This document shows positions 16,234 to 26,165 of a stretch of DNA of 49,267 nt, piece by piece. The notes under the pieces are model-generated. The model was given only the letters and a program-made list of their open reading frames with translations. It ran no database searches and was not told where the DNA came from. This stretch comes from Paenibacillus elgii NBRC 100335 (lineage in GTDB: Bacteria; Bacillota; Bacilli; Paenibacillales; NBRC-103111): NCBI RefSeq assembly GCF_004000865.1, contig NZ_BIMB01000054.1, forward strand, positions 1-49,267, in the 5' to 3' direction. A program made the translations under genes and the position numbers. Position 1 is the first letter of the stretch. Each line of letters opens with the position of its first letter.

Positions 16234-16485
16234 GAAGCCGCCGAGCGGCCTGAGAGTGTTGAGAAAGTGATCATTGGGAGAATAGAGGTGTACGAATGGG
16301 TGAGGTATCCACTTCCGACCACTGTTGTCATCGGGAAATTTTGATTGGAAGCCGCTTATCAGCGGACATTTCCCGAAGACAAAGGTGGCCGCTATCGCTT
16401 TTCCAGTGGATACCCCACCTGCGTATACATCTCTATTTTTGTTTGGACCACTTTCTCAACAAGCTCGAGCCGCCGAGCGGCTTTC
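16234..16485. repeat. Long imperfect palindrome (about 250 bp) between gtrA and the metallophosphoesterase gene
   Basis: Paired arms share one centre near 16359: GCCGCCGAGCGGC (16237-16249 and 16469-16481, itself a small palindrome), GTTGAGAAAGTG with CACTTTCTCAAC (16258-16269/16449-16460), AATAGAG with CTCTATT (16281-16287/16431-16437), GGTATCCACT with AGTGGATACC (16304-16313/16405-16414) and CCGCT with AGCGG at the tip. A further pair, TTGTC...GGGAAAT with ATTTCCCG...ACAA (16325-16339/16368-16382), is offset by a bulge. The RNA could fold into one large hairpin from either strand. It lies between convergent genes; no protein frame in it looks real. Confidence 0.85.
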
Positions 16486-16528
16486 TCTTATTCACCGGAC
16501 CTTAAAAATATAGCCTGCCGGCTGCCTC

Positions 16529-17707
16529 TTACTTCTTCTGGGCTGCCGGCACGGTAAACTGCGCTTCCGGAATCCACTGCTTCCGGTAAAAATCCCTGCC
16601 CTTGATCCGAACCCGGTCCGGATACACCTCGACGTACAGCCCTTCGCTTTCTTCCTTGCCCTTCAGCTTTTCCGCTCCTTTGCCGTCGCTCGTCCACGTT
16701 TCGGACACCGAGGCGGTGTTGACCATCGTGAAGCCGTCCCGCACCAGCGTATCCGGCTGATTCAGCTCCCAGTGCGAATGGCTGCTGAAGTAGATGACCT
16801 GCGGATATTGCGACAAGATCGCCTTCAGCTCCTCGTGCTGAATGACGGCCCGGCTGTTCGTGCAGCAAAAATGCGTTCCCGCTACGGTGGCAGGCAGCGG
16901 CTGGTGCAGGAAGACGAAGACCGGCTTGTTCGAGCGGGCGTCTTTTTGCAGCGTCTGCTTCAGCCATTCCAGCTGCTCGGGCGACAAATAAGCGTCCTCC
17001 GCATTAGCCTGATCGGATTGCCGGTACCGCTCCGAGCCAAGGAAGATAAAGTGATAGCCCTTGATTGTCTTGTCGTAATAGACCTTGTTCTCACCGGAGA
17101 ACGCAAGAAAACGGGAAATCGATGCTTGCTCCGTTTCCCCGTTCGGGAAGCCGTCCGGGTTCCAACGGGTACGGCTGCTGTACCAGGCTTTGTAAAACTC
17201 GTGATTGCCGATATTGTACAAGACGCTTTCCGGATGTGGCGCGCTTTGCATGATCTCCTTCAGCTTGGCATAGTCCTCGGGCATGCCTTCGGTTAAATCC
17301 CCGTTGATCACGAGCGTGTCGGCCGACGGATTGATTTCGTTCAGGTCGTTCAATACGCGAACCAGCTTCTTGTGCGACGCATCCTCCCACGATTGAACGT
17401 GGATATCGCTGATGACGGGAAAGGTCAGCACCGGATTTCCGTCGGCTTGGGGCTGACCGCTTCCGGAGGCCCCGTCTTGCGGCGGATTCGCTGCCGGAGC
17501 AGTGCCGGAGAGGGCTGTCGGCGGAGCCGGGGACACCGTTTCGCTGCTCAGGAACGGGCCGGATGCGGTGGAAGCTTGGCTTATGACTTGTCCCATGCCG
17601 GTTGTCATCAGTTCGGAACCCATGACAAAAGGAGCGGCTGCAGCGGTTGCAAGGGCGCCGGAGATCAAGGTAATGGACAGGACGGCGGATTGCAGCATGT
17701 CTCGCAT
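16529..17707 (-). CDS. Exported calcineurin-like metallophosphoesterase
   Basis: A 392-residue protein with an N-terminal signal or anchor helix (about 8-28) and a Ser/Pro/Ala-rich low-complexity linker to residue 90, so it acts outside the membrane. The catalytic domain shows the metallophosphoesterase series in order: SDIH, NGDLTEG, IGNHEF, a later VFLHQP, and SSHSHWE where GHTH is usual. The Gly-to-Ser change in that last motif still keeps both histidines. Family members hydrolyse phosphomonoesters or diesters with two bound metals; the substrate here is unknown. AAAGGAG lies nine bases before the ATG. It is monocistronic and convergent with the polysaccharide cluster. Confidence 0.88.
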   Translation of the reverse strand: MRDMLQSAVLSITLISGALATAAAAPFVMGSELMTTGMGQVISQASTASGPFLSSETVSPAPPTALSGTAPAANPPQDGASGSGQPQADGNPVLTFPVISDIHVQSWEDASHKKLVRVLNDLNEINPSADTLVINGDLTEGMPEDYAKLKEIMQSAPHPESVLYNIGNHEFYKAWYSSRTRWNPDGFPNGETEQASISRFLAFSGENKVYYDKTIKGYHFIFLGSERYRQSDQANAEDAYLSPEQLEWLKQTLQKDARSNKPVFVFLHQPLPATVAGTHFCCTNSRAVIQHEELKAILSQYPQVIYFSSHSHWELNQPDTLVRDGFTMVNTASVSETWTSDGKGAEKLKGKEESEGLYVEVYPDRVRIKGRDFYRKQWIPEAQFTVPAAQKK

Positions 17708-18187
17708 GAAATCACTCCTTTTTCTTAGTTGCGCTCTTTTTTATCTTTTCGGTCTTTATATACTTCGGCGTACGGCTTCTCCGTTTTGACCCAAAACGGC
17801 AATCTTTTGTTCATCGTGGCTATGATTGGTCTGAAGCCGCAAGATTGAAGACGAGTTCATTCTGGTAAAAGTTTCAGTGTATCCAATTTTCGGTTGGCCG
17901 TCCTCCGTTTCTTGGTCGCGGGGCTCCTTTTTAACATAACCAAAGTTTGTTATTTCTTCGTCAAGCCGGCAAGAATTGTTTGTGAAAACGACGAGGGGCG
18001 TTCATAAAATCTTCATTCGATGCGACGGCAATCGGCAGCTGTGAGGAGGGAAAGCCTGCAGGCGGGCTTTACGAAAGAGTCTATAGTCCGGCTTCGTGTA
18101 AAGAAATCGCAAACGCCGTCTCCGAATTGAGCGGGAAGTTCTGGATCAAGGGCGTTTTCGCATCCGTTTGTTCGGCTGGAATGATGC
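17708..18187. other. 480-base intergenic region upstream of the ilv promoter
   Basis: No gene with a ribosome site is visible on either strand. The only clear structure is a short hairpin, AAAGCC with GGCTTT near 18050-18073. The segment separates the divergent metallophosphoesterase and ilv transcription units. Confidence 0.5.
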
Positions 18188-18216
18188 TTGACTAAAGAAT
18201 CGATTCAGCATATAAT
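18188..18216 (+). promoter_or_regulatory. Sigma-A promoter of the ilv-leu operon
   Basis: TTGACT (18188-18193), a 17-base spacer and a perfect TATAAT (18211-18216). Transcription should start near 18223, just before the T-box leader. Confidence 0.88.
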
Positions 18217-18222
18217 ACAAAA

Positions 18223-18627
18223 AAACACAACATCAGATATATCGGCTATGAAGAGGACGAAGTTATAAGGGCTCTTATGTTCAGAGAGCAGCGGAGATGC
18301 TGAAACCAATGCCTTAACCCCTTATGTACGAGCTCACCTCGGAGCTGTTTTCCTGAAAGCCCTGTCGCATAGCATCAGGCTTTACCACTTGAAAGCGACA
18401 ATGTTACTAGGGAAAATCGGATTTGGCACACGTTACCGTGCCGAAGGTAAGACGCGAATTTACGGGTCGTCATCGTGCTAGCCGATGAGGATTGCTGCAG
18501 CGCGCATTACCTGCTAAGGTTATTTGCCGCGAGGCATCTAACAAATTCTGGGTGGTACCACGGAAGATTAACCCCTTTCGTCCCGTCAGACGCACATGCT
18601 GCGTTTGGGGATGAGAGGGGTTTTTTA
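18223..18627 (+). ncRNA. T-box riboswitch leader of ilvB (probably leucine-specific)
   Basis: The leader carries the T-box sequence TTCTGGGTGGTACCACGG (18546-18563), which pairs with the uncharged tRNA acceptor end. A terminator stem of ACCCCT...TCCC with GGGGA...AGGGGT follows (about 18570-18620), then six T residues. Stem I lies at about 18250-18360. The likely specifier is CTC at 18333-18335 (leucine), just before ACCTCGGAGCTG; this codon assignment is from context and less certain than the T-box itself. When leucyl-tRNA is uncharged the antiterminator forms and ilvBNC-leuA is transcribed. Confidence 0.92.
18570..18627 (+). terminator. T-box-controlled terminator before ilvB
   Basis: Arms AACCCCTTTCGTCCC and GGGGATGAGAGGGGTT pair with small bulges, then TTTTTT. 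The 5' arm overlaps the region that would otherwise join the antiterminator with the T-box. Confidence 0.88.
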
Positions 18628-18664
18628 GTCGTTTGTCGGATTATCTGAGAGGAGGCCAATATTC

Positions 18665-20407
18665 ATGATCGTCCAAACCACACAAAAGTCAAAGGAACAG
18701 CTTCGCGAAGAGCTGCTGAAGCCGGACGTCATTACCGGTTCGGAAATGCTGCTTCGTAGCCTGCTGCTGGAGGACGTGGATTGCGTCTTCGGTTATCCCG
18801 GCGGAGCGGTGTTATATATTTACGATGCCATGCACGGCAATCCGGATTTCAACCATTTGCTGACGCGGCATGAGCAAGGCGCGATTCACGCAGCCGATGG
18901 GTACGCCCGTTCGACCGGCAAGGTAGGCGTCTGTATCGCCACCTCGGGTCCGGGAGCAACGAACCTCGTCACCGGGATTGCGACAGCTTACATGGATTCG
19001 GTGCCGCTCGTGGTCATCACGGGCAACGTTGCGACATCGGTGATCGGTACGGACGCTTTCCAAGAGGCGGACATTACCGGTATCACGATGCCGATTACGA
19101 AGCACAGCTATTTGGTGCGCGACGTGAAAGATTTGCCGCGCATTATCAAAGAAGCGTTCCATATCGCTTCAACCGGCCGCAGAGGCCCGGTTCTGATCGA
19201 TATTCCGAAAGACGTTTCGAACGATACGGCGCCATTCTACTATCCGGAGAAGGTGGACATCCGCGGCTATAATCCGACGGTACAGCCGAACAAGCTCCAA
19301 GTCGACAAGATGCTGGAGGCGATTGCCGAGAGCGAGCGTCCGGTCATCATCGCAGGCGGCGGCGTCGTTTACGCCGACGCGGCGGAGCAACTGATCGAGT
19401 TCGTCAACAAAACGCGGATTCCGGTCGCCACGACGCTGCTTGGCTTGGGAGGCTTCCCGAGCGCGCACGAGCTGTGGCTCGGCATGCCGGGGATGCACGG
19501 AACGTACACTGCGAACAACGCGCTGCAAAACTGCGATCTGTTGATCGGCATCGGCGCCCGGTTCGACGACCGCGTCACGATGAAGGTGGACGGCTTTGCG
19601 CCGAAGGCGAAAAAAATCGTTCATATCGATGTAGACCCGGCGGAAATCGGTAAAATCGTCGAAACGGCCATCCCGGTCGTCGGCGACGTGAAAGCTGTGC
19701 TGCAGCTTGCCAACCTGAAGGCGAAGCCTTCCCGATCCGAGAAATGGATCGAATGGGTGCAGGAGACGAAACGGAATTTCCCGCTGCGCTACAAAGATTC
19801 CGATACGGAGCTGAAGCCGCAGTACGTTATCGAGATGATCCACGAGACGACCAAGGGCGAAGCGATCGTCACGACGGACGTCGGCCAGCATCAGATGTGG
19901 TCGGCGCAGTATTACAAATTCAATCATCCGCGTTCCTGGATCACCTCGGGTGGCCTCGGCACGATGGGCTTCGGCTTCCCGTCGGCGATCGGCGCGCAGA
20001 AGGCGCACCCGGACCGGTTGGTCGTTTCGATCAACGGCGACGGCGGCATGCAGATGTGTTCTCAGGAGCTTGCGGTTTGTGCGATTAACCAAATTCCGGT
20101 CAAAATCGTCGTCATCAACAACCAGGTGCTTGGCATGGTGCGTCAGTGGCAGGAGATCATTTACGACAATCGGTACAGTCATATCGACCTGGCCGGCAGT
20201 CCGGATTTCGTGAAGCTGGCGGAAGCTTACGGCGTGAAGGGGCTTCGCGCGACGAATAAAGACGAAGCCCGCTCCGCTTGGCAGGAGGCGCTCGATACCC
20301 CGGGTCCGGTGCTCGTCGAATTCGTCGTCCGGAAGCACGAGAACGTGTTCCCGATGGTAACGCAGGGCTCGACGATAGACCAAATGATAATGGGGGATTC
20401 GGAATGA
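18665..20407 (+). CDS. ilvB: Acetolactate synthase, large (catalytic) subunit
   Basis: A 580-residue thiamin-diphosphate enzyme that condenses two pyruvates to acetolactate (valine/leucine) or pyruvate with 2-oxobutyrate (isoleucine). The N-domain has GYPGGAVLYIYD and the catalytic glutamate E70 in TRHEQGA. The middle domain binds FAD in biosynthetic forms. The ThDP motif starts at GDGG (458-461) and ends with NNQVLGMVRQWQ. Length and order are as in other AHAS large subunits. It is the first gene after the T-box, and its stop overlaps the ilvN start by four bases. Confidence 0.97.
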   Translation: MIVQTTQKSKEQLREELLKPDVITGSEMLLRSLLLEDVDCVFGYPGGAVLYIYDAMHGNPDFNHLLTRHEQGAIHAADGYARSTGKVGVCIATSGPGATNLVTGIATAYMDSVPLVVITGNVATSVIGTDAFQEADITGITMPITKHSYLVRDVKDLPRIIKEAFHIASTGRRGPVLIDIPKDVSNDTAPFYYPEKVDIRGYNPTVQPNKLQVDKMLEAIAESERPVIIAGGGVVYADAAEQLIEFVNKTRIPVATTLLGLGGFPSAHELWLGMPGMHGTYTANNALQNCDLLIGIGARFDDRVTMKVDGFAPKAKKIVHIDVDPAEIGKIVETAIPVVGDVKAVLQLANLKAKPSRSEKWIEWVQETKRNFPLRYKDSDTELKPQYVIEMIHETTKGEAIVTTDVGQHQMWSAQYYKFNHPRSWITSGGLGTMGFGFPSAIGAQKAHPDRLVVSINGDGGMQMCSQELAVCAINQIPVKIVVINNQVLGMVRQWQEIIYDNRYSHIDLAGSPDFVKLAEAYGVKGLRATNKDEARSAWQEALDTPGPVLVEFVVRKHENVFPMVTQGSTIDQMIMGDSE

Positions 20408-20892
20408 CACGCAAACACACCATATCCGTTCTAGTGAACAACCAGCCCGGTGTGCTGCAGCGCGTATCCGGCCTGTTCGGCCGCCGGGGCTTCAATATCG
20501 AGAGCATTACGGTGGGCGAGTCCGAGGAAAAAGGGCTCTCCCGCATGGTTATCGTCACGACGGGAGACGACAAGACGCTGGAACAGGTTTCCAAGCAGCT
20601 CTATAAGCTGATCGACGTGATCAAAGTCGTCGACCTGAGCGCCCATCCGATGGTGGCGCGCGAGCTGGCGCTGATCAAAGTCAACGCCGAACCAAGCATG
20701 CGGCCGGAAATTCTCGGCGTCGTCGAGACGTTCCGCGCAGCTATCGTCGATATCGGTCCGAGCTCGCTGATCGTGCAGGTGGTCGGGGATTCCGAGAAAA
20801 TCGAAGCCATGACCGAGCTGCTCAAGCCTTACGGCATCAAGGAGTTGTCCCGCACCGGCGTAACGGCGATGATCCGCGGTATGATTAAATAA
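20404..20892 (+). CDS. ilvN: Acetolactate synthase, small (regulatory) subunit
   Basis: A 162-residue protein with an N-terminal ACT domain (HTISVLVNNQPGVLQRVSGLFGRRGFNIESI), the typical valine-binding regulatory domain, and a C-terminal ALS_ss_C domain (HPMVARELALIKVNAEP, ending SRTGVTAMIRG). It raises catalytic subunit activity and confers valine feedback inhibition. The ATG overlaps the ilvB stop (ATGA), which favours balanced synthesis of the two subunits. Confidence 0.97.
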   Translation: MTRKHTISVLVNNQPGVLQRVSGLFGRRGFNIESITVGESEEKGLSRMVIVTTGDDKTLEQVSKQLYKLIDVIKVVDLSAHPMVARELALIKVNAEPSMRPEILGVVETFRAAIVDIGPSSLIVQVVGDSEKIEAMTELLKPYGIKELSRTGVTAMIRGMIK

Positions 20893-21049
20893 TTCATTTT
20901 TCGTTTTGCACCTAATATCAAGATGATCCTGTGAGCGGGGGCTCATGCGGATGACAGGGCCAACCCGGCCGTGGTCCAACCTTCCTGTCCCCGTCGTCCG
21001 TTCGAGCACCCGTTCACAGGGTTTTAATTCAAAGGAGGAGCTATTATCC

Positions 21050-22042
<993 letters not shown>

Positions 22043-22201
22043 TTCGGCAGACGATTTCAGCCTATAACGGAGAAGTGGTTTAAGGTCGGTTTGAAGCGGC
22101 GCAGGGAAATGGACAATAAGAGATCCGATCCCTGCCCGTTTCGGATCGCACCTTTTTCTGCTTTAATGCAAGTCAATTCCAAAGGAGGCGCAGCCAAAAC
22201 C

Positions 22202-23749
22202 ATGAGAAAAATTTATATTTTCGATACGACGCTTCGTGACGGCGAGCAGTCGCCGGGCGTCAACCTGAACATGCAGGAAAAAGTCGAGATTGCGCTGCAG
22301 CTCGAGAAGCTCGGCGTCGACCGGATGGAAGCCGGCTTCCCGGCGGCCTCTCCCGGAGACTTGGCGGGCGTCAGCGCTGTAGCCCGCGCCGTGAAAAATG
22401 CCTCGGTTATCGCCCTGTCGCGTTCCCGCGAGCAGGATATCGAGGCGGCCCGCGAAGCGCTGAAGGATGCGCAGGACCCGTGTCTGCATTTGTTCCTCGC
22501 GACCTCGCCGATCCACCGCCAGCACAAGCTGCGGATGGAAAAGCATCAAGTGCTCGAAACGGCGGAAGCGGCGATCCGTTACGCGAAGAAATACTTCAGC
22601 AAAATCGAGTTCTCGCCGGAGGATGCCGGCCGCACCGAGCTTGATTTTCTGTGCGAAGTGACGGAGATGGCGATCCGCGCCGGCGCGACGGTCGTGAACA
22701 TCCCGGATACGGTCGGCTATATGACGCCTTATGAATACGGTAACATTTTCAAGACGTTGAAAGAGAACGTGCCGGGCATCGAGAAAATTCAGCTCAGCGC
22801 GCACTGTCACGACGATTTGGGTATGGCGACGGCGAATGCGCTGGCGGCGATTCTGAACGGAGCGGACCAGATCGAAGGGACGATCAACGGCATCGGCGAA
22901 CGCGCCGGCAATACGTCGATCGAAGAAGTGGCGATGGCGCTTGAGACGCGTCAGGAGTTTTTCCAAGCGAAGACGACGCTCACGCTGTCCGAGATTGCTC
23001 GCACGAGCCGTTTGGTCAGCAAGCTAACTGGTATGGTCGTGCCGGGCAACAAGGCGATTGTCGGCGCCAATGCGTTCGCGCACGAATCCGGTATCCATCA
23101 GGACGGCATGCTGAAGGAAAAGACGACGTACGAGATTATGTCGCCGGAGACGATCGGGCTCAAGGAAAGCAAGCTGGTGCTCGGCAAGCACTCCGGACGC
23201 CATGCGTTCCGCGAGAAGCTGGTCGACCTCGGCTACAACCTCGACGACGAGCATGTGAATGCCGCGTTCGCCAAGTTCAAAGACTTGGCCGACAAGAAGA
23301 AGAGCGTCACGGACGAGGACATTGTCGCGCTGCTCGAGGAGAAGCTGATCGAAACGCCGGAAATGTTCTCGCTGGAGACGATTCAAGTAACGTACGGCAA
23401 TCAATCGACCCCGACCGCCACCGTGCGGATCAAGCTGTTGGAAGGCGGTTACCTGGACGAAGCGGCCGTCGGCAACGGCTCCGTCGATGCGATCTACAAA
23501 GCGATCGACAAGGCGACCAAGGAAGAAGTCGAGCTCGACGACTATTCGATCCAATCGGTTACGCACGGCAAGGATGCTCTCGGCGAGGTGCATGTGGTGC
23601 TGAAGCAGGGCGATTACGCCGTGCTCGGCCGTGGCGTTAGCACGGACATTCTCGAAGCAAGCGCCCGTGCGTATGTGGACGCGATCAACCGCTTGATCGA
23701 CAAGCGCAAAAGCCCGGCTCGCAGCCGCGATAATGTGACGTTGATTTAG
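22202..23749 (+). CDS. leuA: 2-isopropylmalate synthase
   Basis: A 515-residue enzyme for the first committed step of leucine synthesis (2-oxoisovalerate plus acetyl-CoA). The HMGL-type barrel opens IFDTTLRDGEQSPGVNLN with R12 and D13 and has the metal site HCHDDLG (201-207). The C-terminal regulatory domain (about 390-510) includes VTYGNQSTPTATVRI and GRGVSTDILEASARAY and is expected to bind leucine for feedback control. AAAGGAGGCG precedes the ATG at 22202, and the frame upstream of it is not conserved. It is the last gene of this operon copy; a strong terminator follows. Confidence 0.97.
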   Translation: MRKIYIFDTTLRDGEQSPGVNLNMQEKVEIALQLEKLGVDRMEAGFPAASPGDLAGVSAVARAVKNASVIALSRSREQDIEAAREALKDAQDPCLHLFLATSPIHRQHKLRMEKHQVLETAEAAIRYAKKYFSKIEFSPEDAGRTELDFLCEVTEMAIRAGATVVNIPDTVGYMTPYEYGNIFKTLKENVPGIEKIQLSAHCHDDLGMATANALAAILNGADQIEGTINGIGERAGNTSIEEVAMALETRQEFFQAKTTLTLSEIARTSRLVSKLTGMVVPGNKAIVGANAFAHESGIHQDGMLKEKTTYEIMSPETIGLKESKLVLGKHSGRHAFREKLVDLGYNLDDEHVNAAFAKFKDLADKKKSVTDEDIVALLEEKLIETPEMFSLETIQVTYGNQSTPTATVRIKLLEGGYLDEAAVGNGSVDAIYKAIDKATKEEVELDDYSIQSVTHGKDALGEVHVVLKQGDYAVLGRGVSTDILEASARAYVDAINRLIDKRKSPARSRDNVTLI

Positions 23750-23776
23750 CATTTTCTATAAGGTTGGGAAATGAAA

Positions 23777-23816
23777 TAGGCGATAGCATCCGGAGTACCG
23801 GGAATGCTATCGCCTA
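23777..23816. terminator. Bidirectional terminator between leuA and the convergent aminotransferase gene
   Basis: A perfect 13-bp stem: TAGGCGATAGCAT (23777-23789) with ATGCTATCGCCTA (23804-23816), loop containing CCGG...CCGG. The T tracts on both sides are weak, but the stem is strong and lies between convergent genes. Confidence 0.75.
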
Positions 23817-23832
23817 TATTATTTAACGGGAT

Positions 23833-25023
23833 TTACTTCTCAACGCGCCGCAGGGCGCGATCCAACCGGTCGAACGCACGGACCATGTCCTCGCTGTCCG
23901 TGTGGGTGAAGTTCAGCCGCATCGTGTTCGTCTGCGGCTCGTTCGCGAAGAAGCTGATGCCCGGGACGAAAGCGACGCCTTCTTCGACAGCCAGCTTAAG
24001 CAGCTCCTGCGAGTTGATATGCTCGGGCATTTCCACCCAGACGAACATGCCGCCTTTCGGCTCGATCCACTGCACGCCGTCCCAGTTTTTCGCCTTCATC
24101 AGGTCGATCATCTGCCGCATCCGCGTCTCGTAAGCCGTTCGGATCTGGTCGATATGGCCGTATAAATCGAAATGCTCGAACAGCTGATGCAGCGCCTGTT
24201 GATCCATCGTGCTGGAGTGTAAGTCGGCCGCCTGCTTGGCGCGGGTCATATGACGGATCACCTGCTCGTCGCCGATGACCCAGCCCGTGCGCAGTGCCGG
24301 AGCAACGATTTTGGAGAACGTGCTGGTGTAAACCACCGCGCCGCCGTTGGCTTCCTGCTCCAACGAGAAAATCGACGGCATCGGCTCGCCGCCGCCGAAG
24401 CGCAGCTCGCCGTACGGGTCGTCTTCCAAAATTAGCACGTCGTTGCTTTTGCACAGGTTCAGCGTGCTTTGGCGGCGCTCCAGGCTCCACGATTTCCCCG
24501 TCGGGTTGGAGAAGGTCGGGATGACGTAAACGAGCTTCGGACGGTGCTGCTTGATTTTACGCTCCAGATCCTCGGGGATCATGCCGTCCGCGTCGCAGTC
24601 GACGGAGACAAGCTTCGCCTGGCGGGATTGGAATACTTGAATGGCAGCGAGGTAAGTCGGCCGCTCAACGAGAATGACATCGCCCGGATCGATATAGACG
24701 CGGGTGAGCAGGTCGATCGCCTGCTGCGATCCTGTCGTCAGCAGCATGTTGTCGACGCCGGCGCGGATGCCTTTGCGTTCCAGATGCTTCGAGATGTTCT
24801 CGCGCAGCGGCGTATAGCCTTCGGTCAAGCCGTACTGCAGTACGCCCTTGCCCTGCTTGAACACGCGATCGAACGCTTCGCTGACCGCTTCTACCGGAAA
24901 AAACTGCTCGTTCGGCAAGCCGCCGGCGAGTGAAATGATCGAACGGCCCTGGGTCAATTTCAAGATCTCGCGCACGGCCGACGATTCGAAGGCTTTGGTT
25001 GTATCGGAAAAACGGTATTTCAT
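23833..25023 (-). CDS. PLP-dependent aminotransferase, class I/II (2-aminoadipate/LysN-like)
   Basis: A 396-residue fold-type I aminotransferase. Visible landmarks are SLAGGLPNEQFFP at the N-terminus, LTTGSQQAIDL, VIPTFSNPTGKSW (Asn of the SNPTG motif), LEDDPYGELRF, and the PLP lysine K238 in TSTFSKIVAPALRTGW. This pattern is that of the LysN/ARO8-like branch, which often takes branched-chain, aromatic or aminoadipate substrates. Its place beside the ilv-leu genes suggests a role in making or breaking branched-chain amino acids, but the substrate cannot be read. AAAGGAG lies ten bases before the ATG. Confidence 0.87.
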   Translation of the reverse strand: MKYRFSDTTKAFESSAVREILKLTQGRSIISLAGGLPNEQFFPVEAVSEAFDRVFKQGKGVLQYGLTEGYTPLRENISKHLERKGIRAGVDNMLLTTGSQQAIDLLTRVYIDPGDVILVERPTYLAAIQVFQSRQAKLVSVDCDADGMIPEDLERKIKQHRPKLVYVIPTFSNPTGKSWSLERRQSTLNLCKSNDVLILEDDPYGELRFGGGEPMPSIFSLEQEANGGAVVYTSTFSKIVAPALRTGWVIGDEQVIRHMTRAKQAADLHSSTMDQQALHQLFEHFDLYGHIDQIRTAYETRMRQMIDLMKAKNWDGVQWIEPKGGMFVWVEMPEHINSQELLKLAVEEGVAFVPGISFFANEPQTNTMRLNFTHTDSEDMVRAFDRLDRALRRVEK

Positions 25024-25214
25024 CGGTTAAGGCTCCTTTGACGAAAAGAAGTGAGTGTTGCTTCAACGTAATAAATTTAATTGTAAACCTATCCGGGGGA
25101 GATGACAACTGACGCCAAAAGCCGACAGCAGCCGTTCGCATACTGCCAAGGCGTCCAAACGATCGGTGTGGTAAACTATTCGTATCAGCACGAAGATGGA
25201 AGGGGCCGGACGAT

Positions 25215-26036
25215 GTGGAATCTTACCTGATGTTTGAACCGACGCAGGGGGCGCGCACCCCGGATCATTACGCGGAATACAAGCCATGTCCCGCGCTTAA
25301 GGCGTATGTATCGTGCTATTGGAGCTCCCGGGCGGATGGAACGGGACTATGCGAGCCTGCGGTCACCGTTGTTCCGGACGGTTGTACGGATTTGATTTTC
25401 GAATGGGAAGCCGAGGGTGGGGGAGACGTTTCTATCCGTTATTGCGGAGCGTTTGAGCTTCCCTTCAGCCCAGGGCCGAAGCGCGAGGGCGCGTCGGAAA
25501 CGTTCGCGGTGCGTTTTTTTCCGGGAGGAGCGTATCCTTTTATAGGAGTGCCGCTCGGCGAGTTTAAAAATGCGCTGTTTCGGGGCACGGACGTATGGGG
25601 AAAAGCGGCTGCGGAGCTCGGGGAGCAGCTGAGGCTTGCCGCAGGGACGGCGGAACGGATCGTCCATGTCGAAACGGCGCTGCTCCGCCTGCTGGCGGCT
25701 GCGGATAGCGGCCGATTTGAAGCGCCGCCGGCATTACAGGAGGCGATGGTGCGTATTTTTGCAGCCAGGGGGACGGTTAGCGTCCAGCAATTGGCTCAGT
25801 CGGGCAATATTAGCGCAAGGCAGCTGCAGCGGCTGTTCGACGGCCGGATCGGGCTAGGGCCGAAAACGTTTTGCGGCATTGTCCGGTTTCAAAATATACT
25901 TCGCGATGCGGAAAGGCATCCCAAGCTTTCTTGGCAGGAAATTGCCGGGGCTTACGGATACTGCGATCAAGCGCATTTTATTCGTGACTTCAAGCGCTTT
26001 TACGGCGAGCTGCCTTCCTCGTTGATGATGTCCTAG
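25215..26036 (+). CDS. AraC-family transcriptional regulator with DUF6597-like N-domain
   Basis: A 273-residue regulator. Residues about 15-140 match the N-terminal sensing domain seen with this AraC subgroup (YKPCPALKAYVSCYWSS, VVPDGCTDLIFEW). Residues about 175-270 hold two helix-turn-helix units, with VQQLAQSGNISARQLQRLFD and SWQEIAGAYGYCDQAHFIRDFKRF. The start is a GTG at 25215 with GGAAGGGG nine bases before it; an in-frame ATG at 25230 would shorten it by five residues. It is divergent from the aminotransferase gene, which is one possible target; the ligand is unknown. Confidence 0.85.
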   Translation: MESYLMFEPTQGARTPDHYAEYKPCPALKAYVSCYWSSRADGTGLCEPAVTVVPDGCTDLIFEWEAEGGGDVSIRYCGAFELPFSPGPKREGASETFAVRFFPGGAYPFIGVPLGEFKNALFRGTDVWGKAAAELGEQLRLAAGTAERIVHVETALLRLLAAADSGRFEAPPALQEAMVRIFAARGTVSVQQLAQSGNISARQLQRLFDGRIGLGPKTFCGIVRFQNILRDAERHPKLSWQEIAGAYGYCDQAHFIRDFKRFYGELPSSLMMS

Positions 26037-26165
26037 CAAGTAGTCAAGTCATCATGTACGCACGGGGTTCGTTCCCATGCAGCATGTCCGATTTGTTCAA
26101 TACAAGCCGCTTAAGGCCGGTTACACTAGTATACGGAAATTGAACATCTAGGAGGCGTGTGGGCG

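Noticed and set aside
16296..16557. Several 60-70-codon frames on the plus strand after gtrA
   Set aside because: All lie inside the long palindrome; none has a convincing ribosome site, and the palindrome itself explains the open frames.
19169..20410. 413-codon minus-strand frame opposite ilvB
   Set aside because: Arginine- and histidine-rich shadow of a highly conserved gene.
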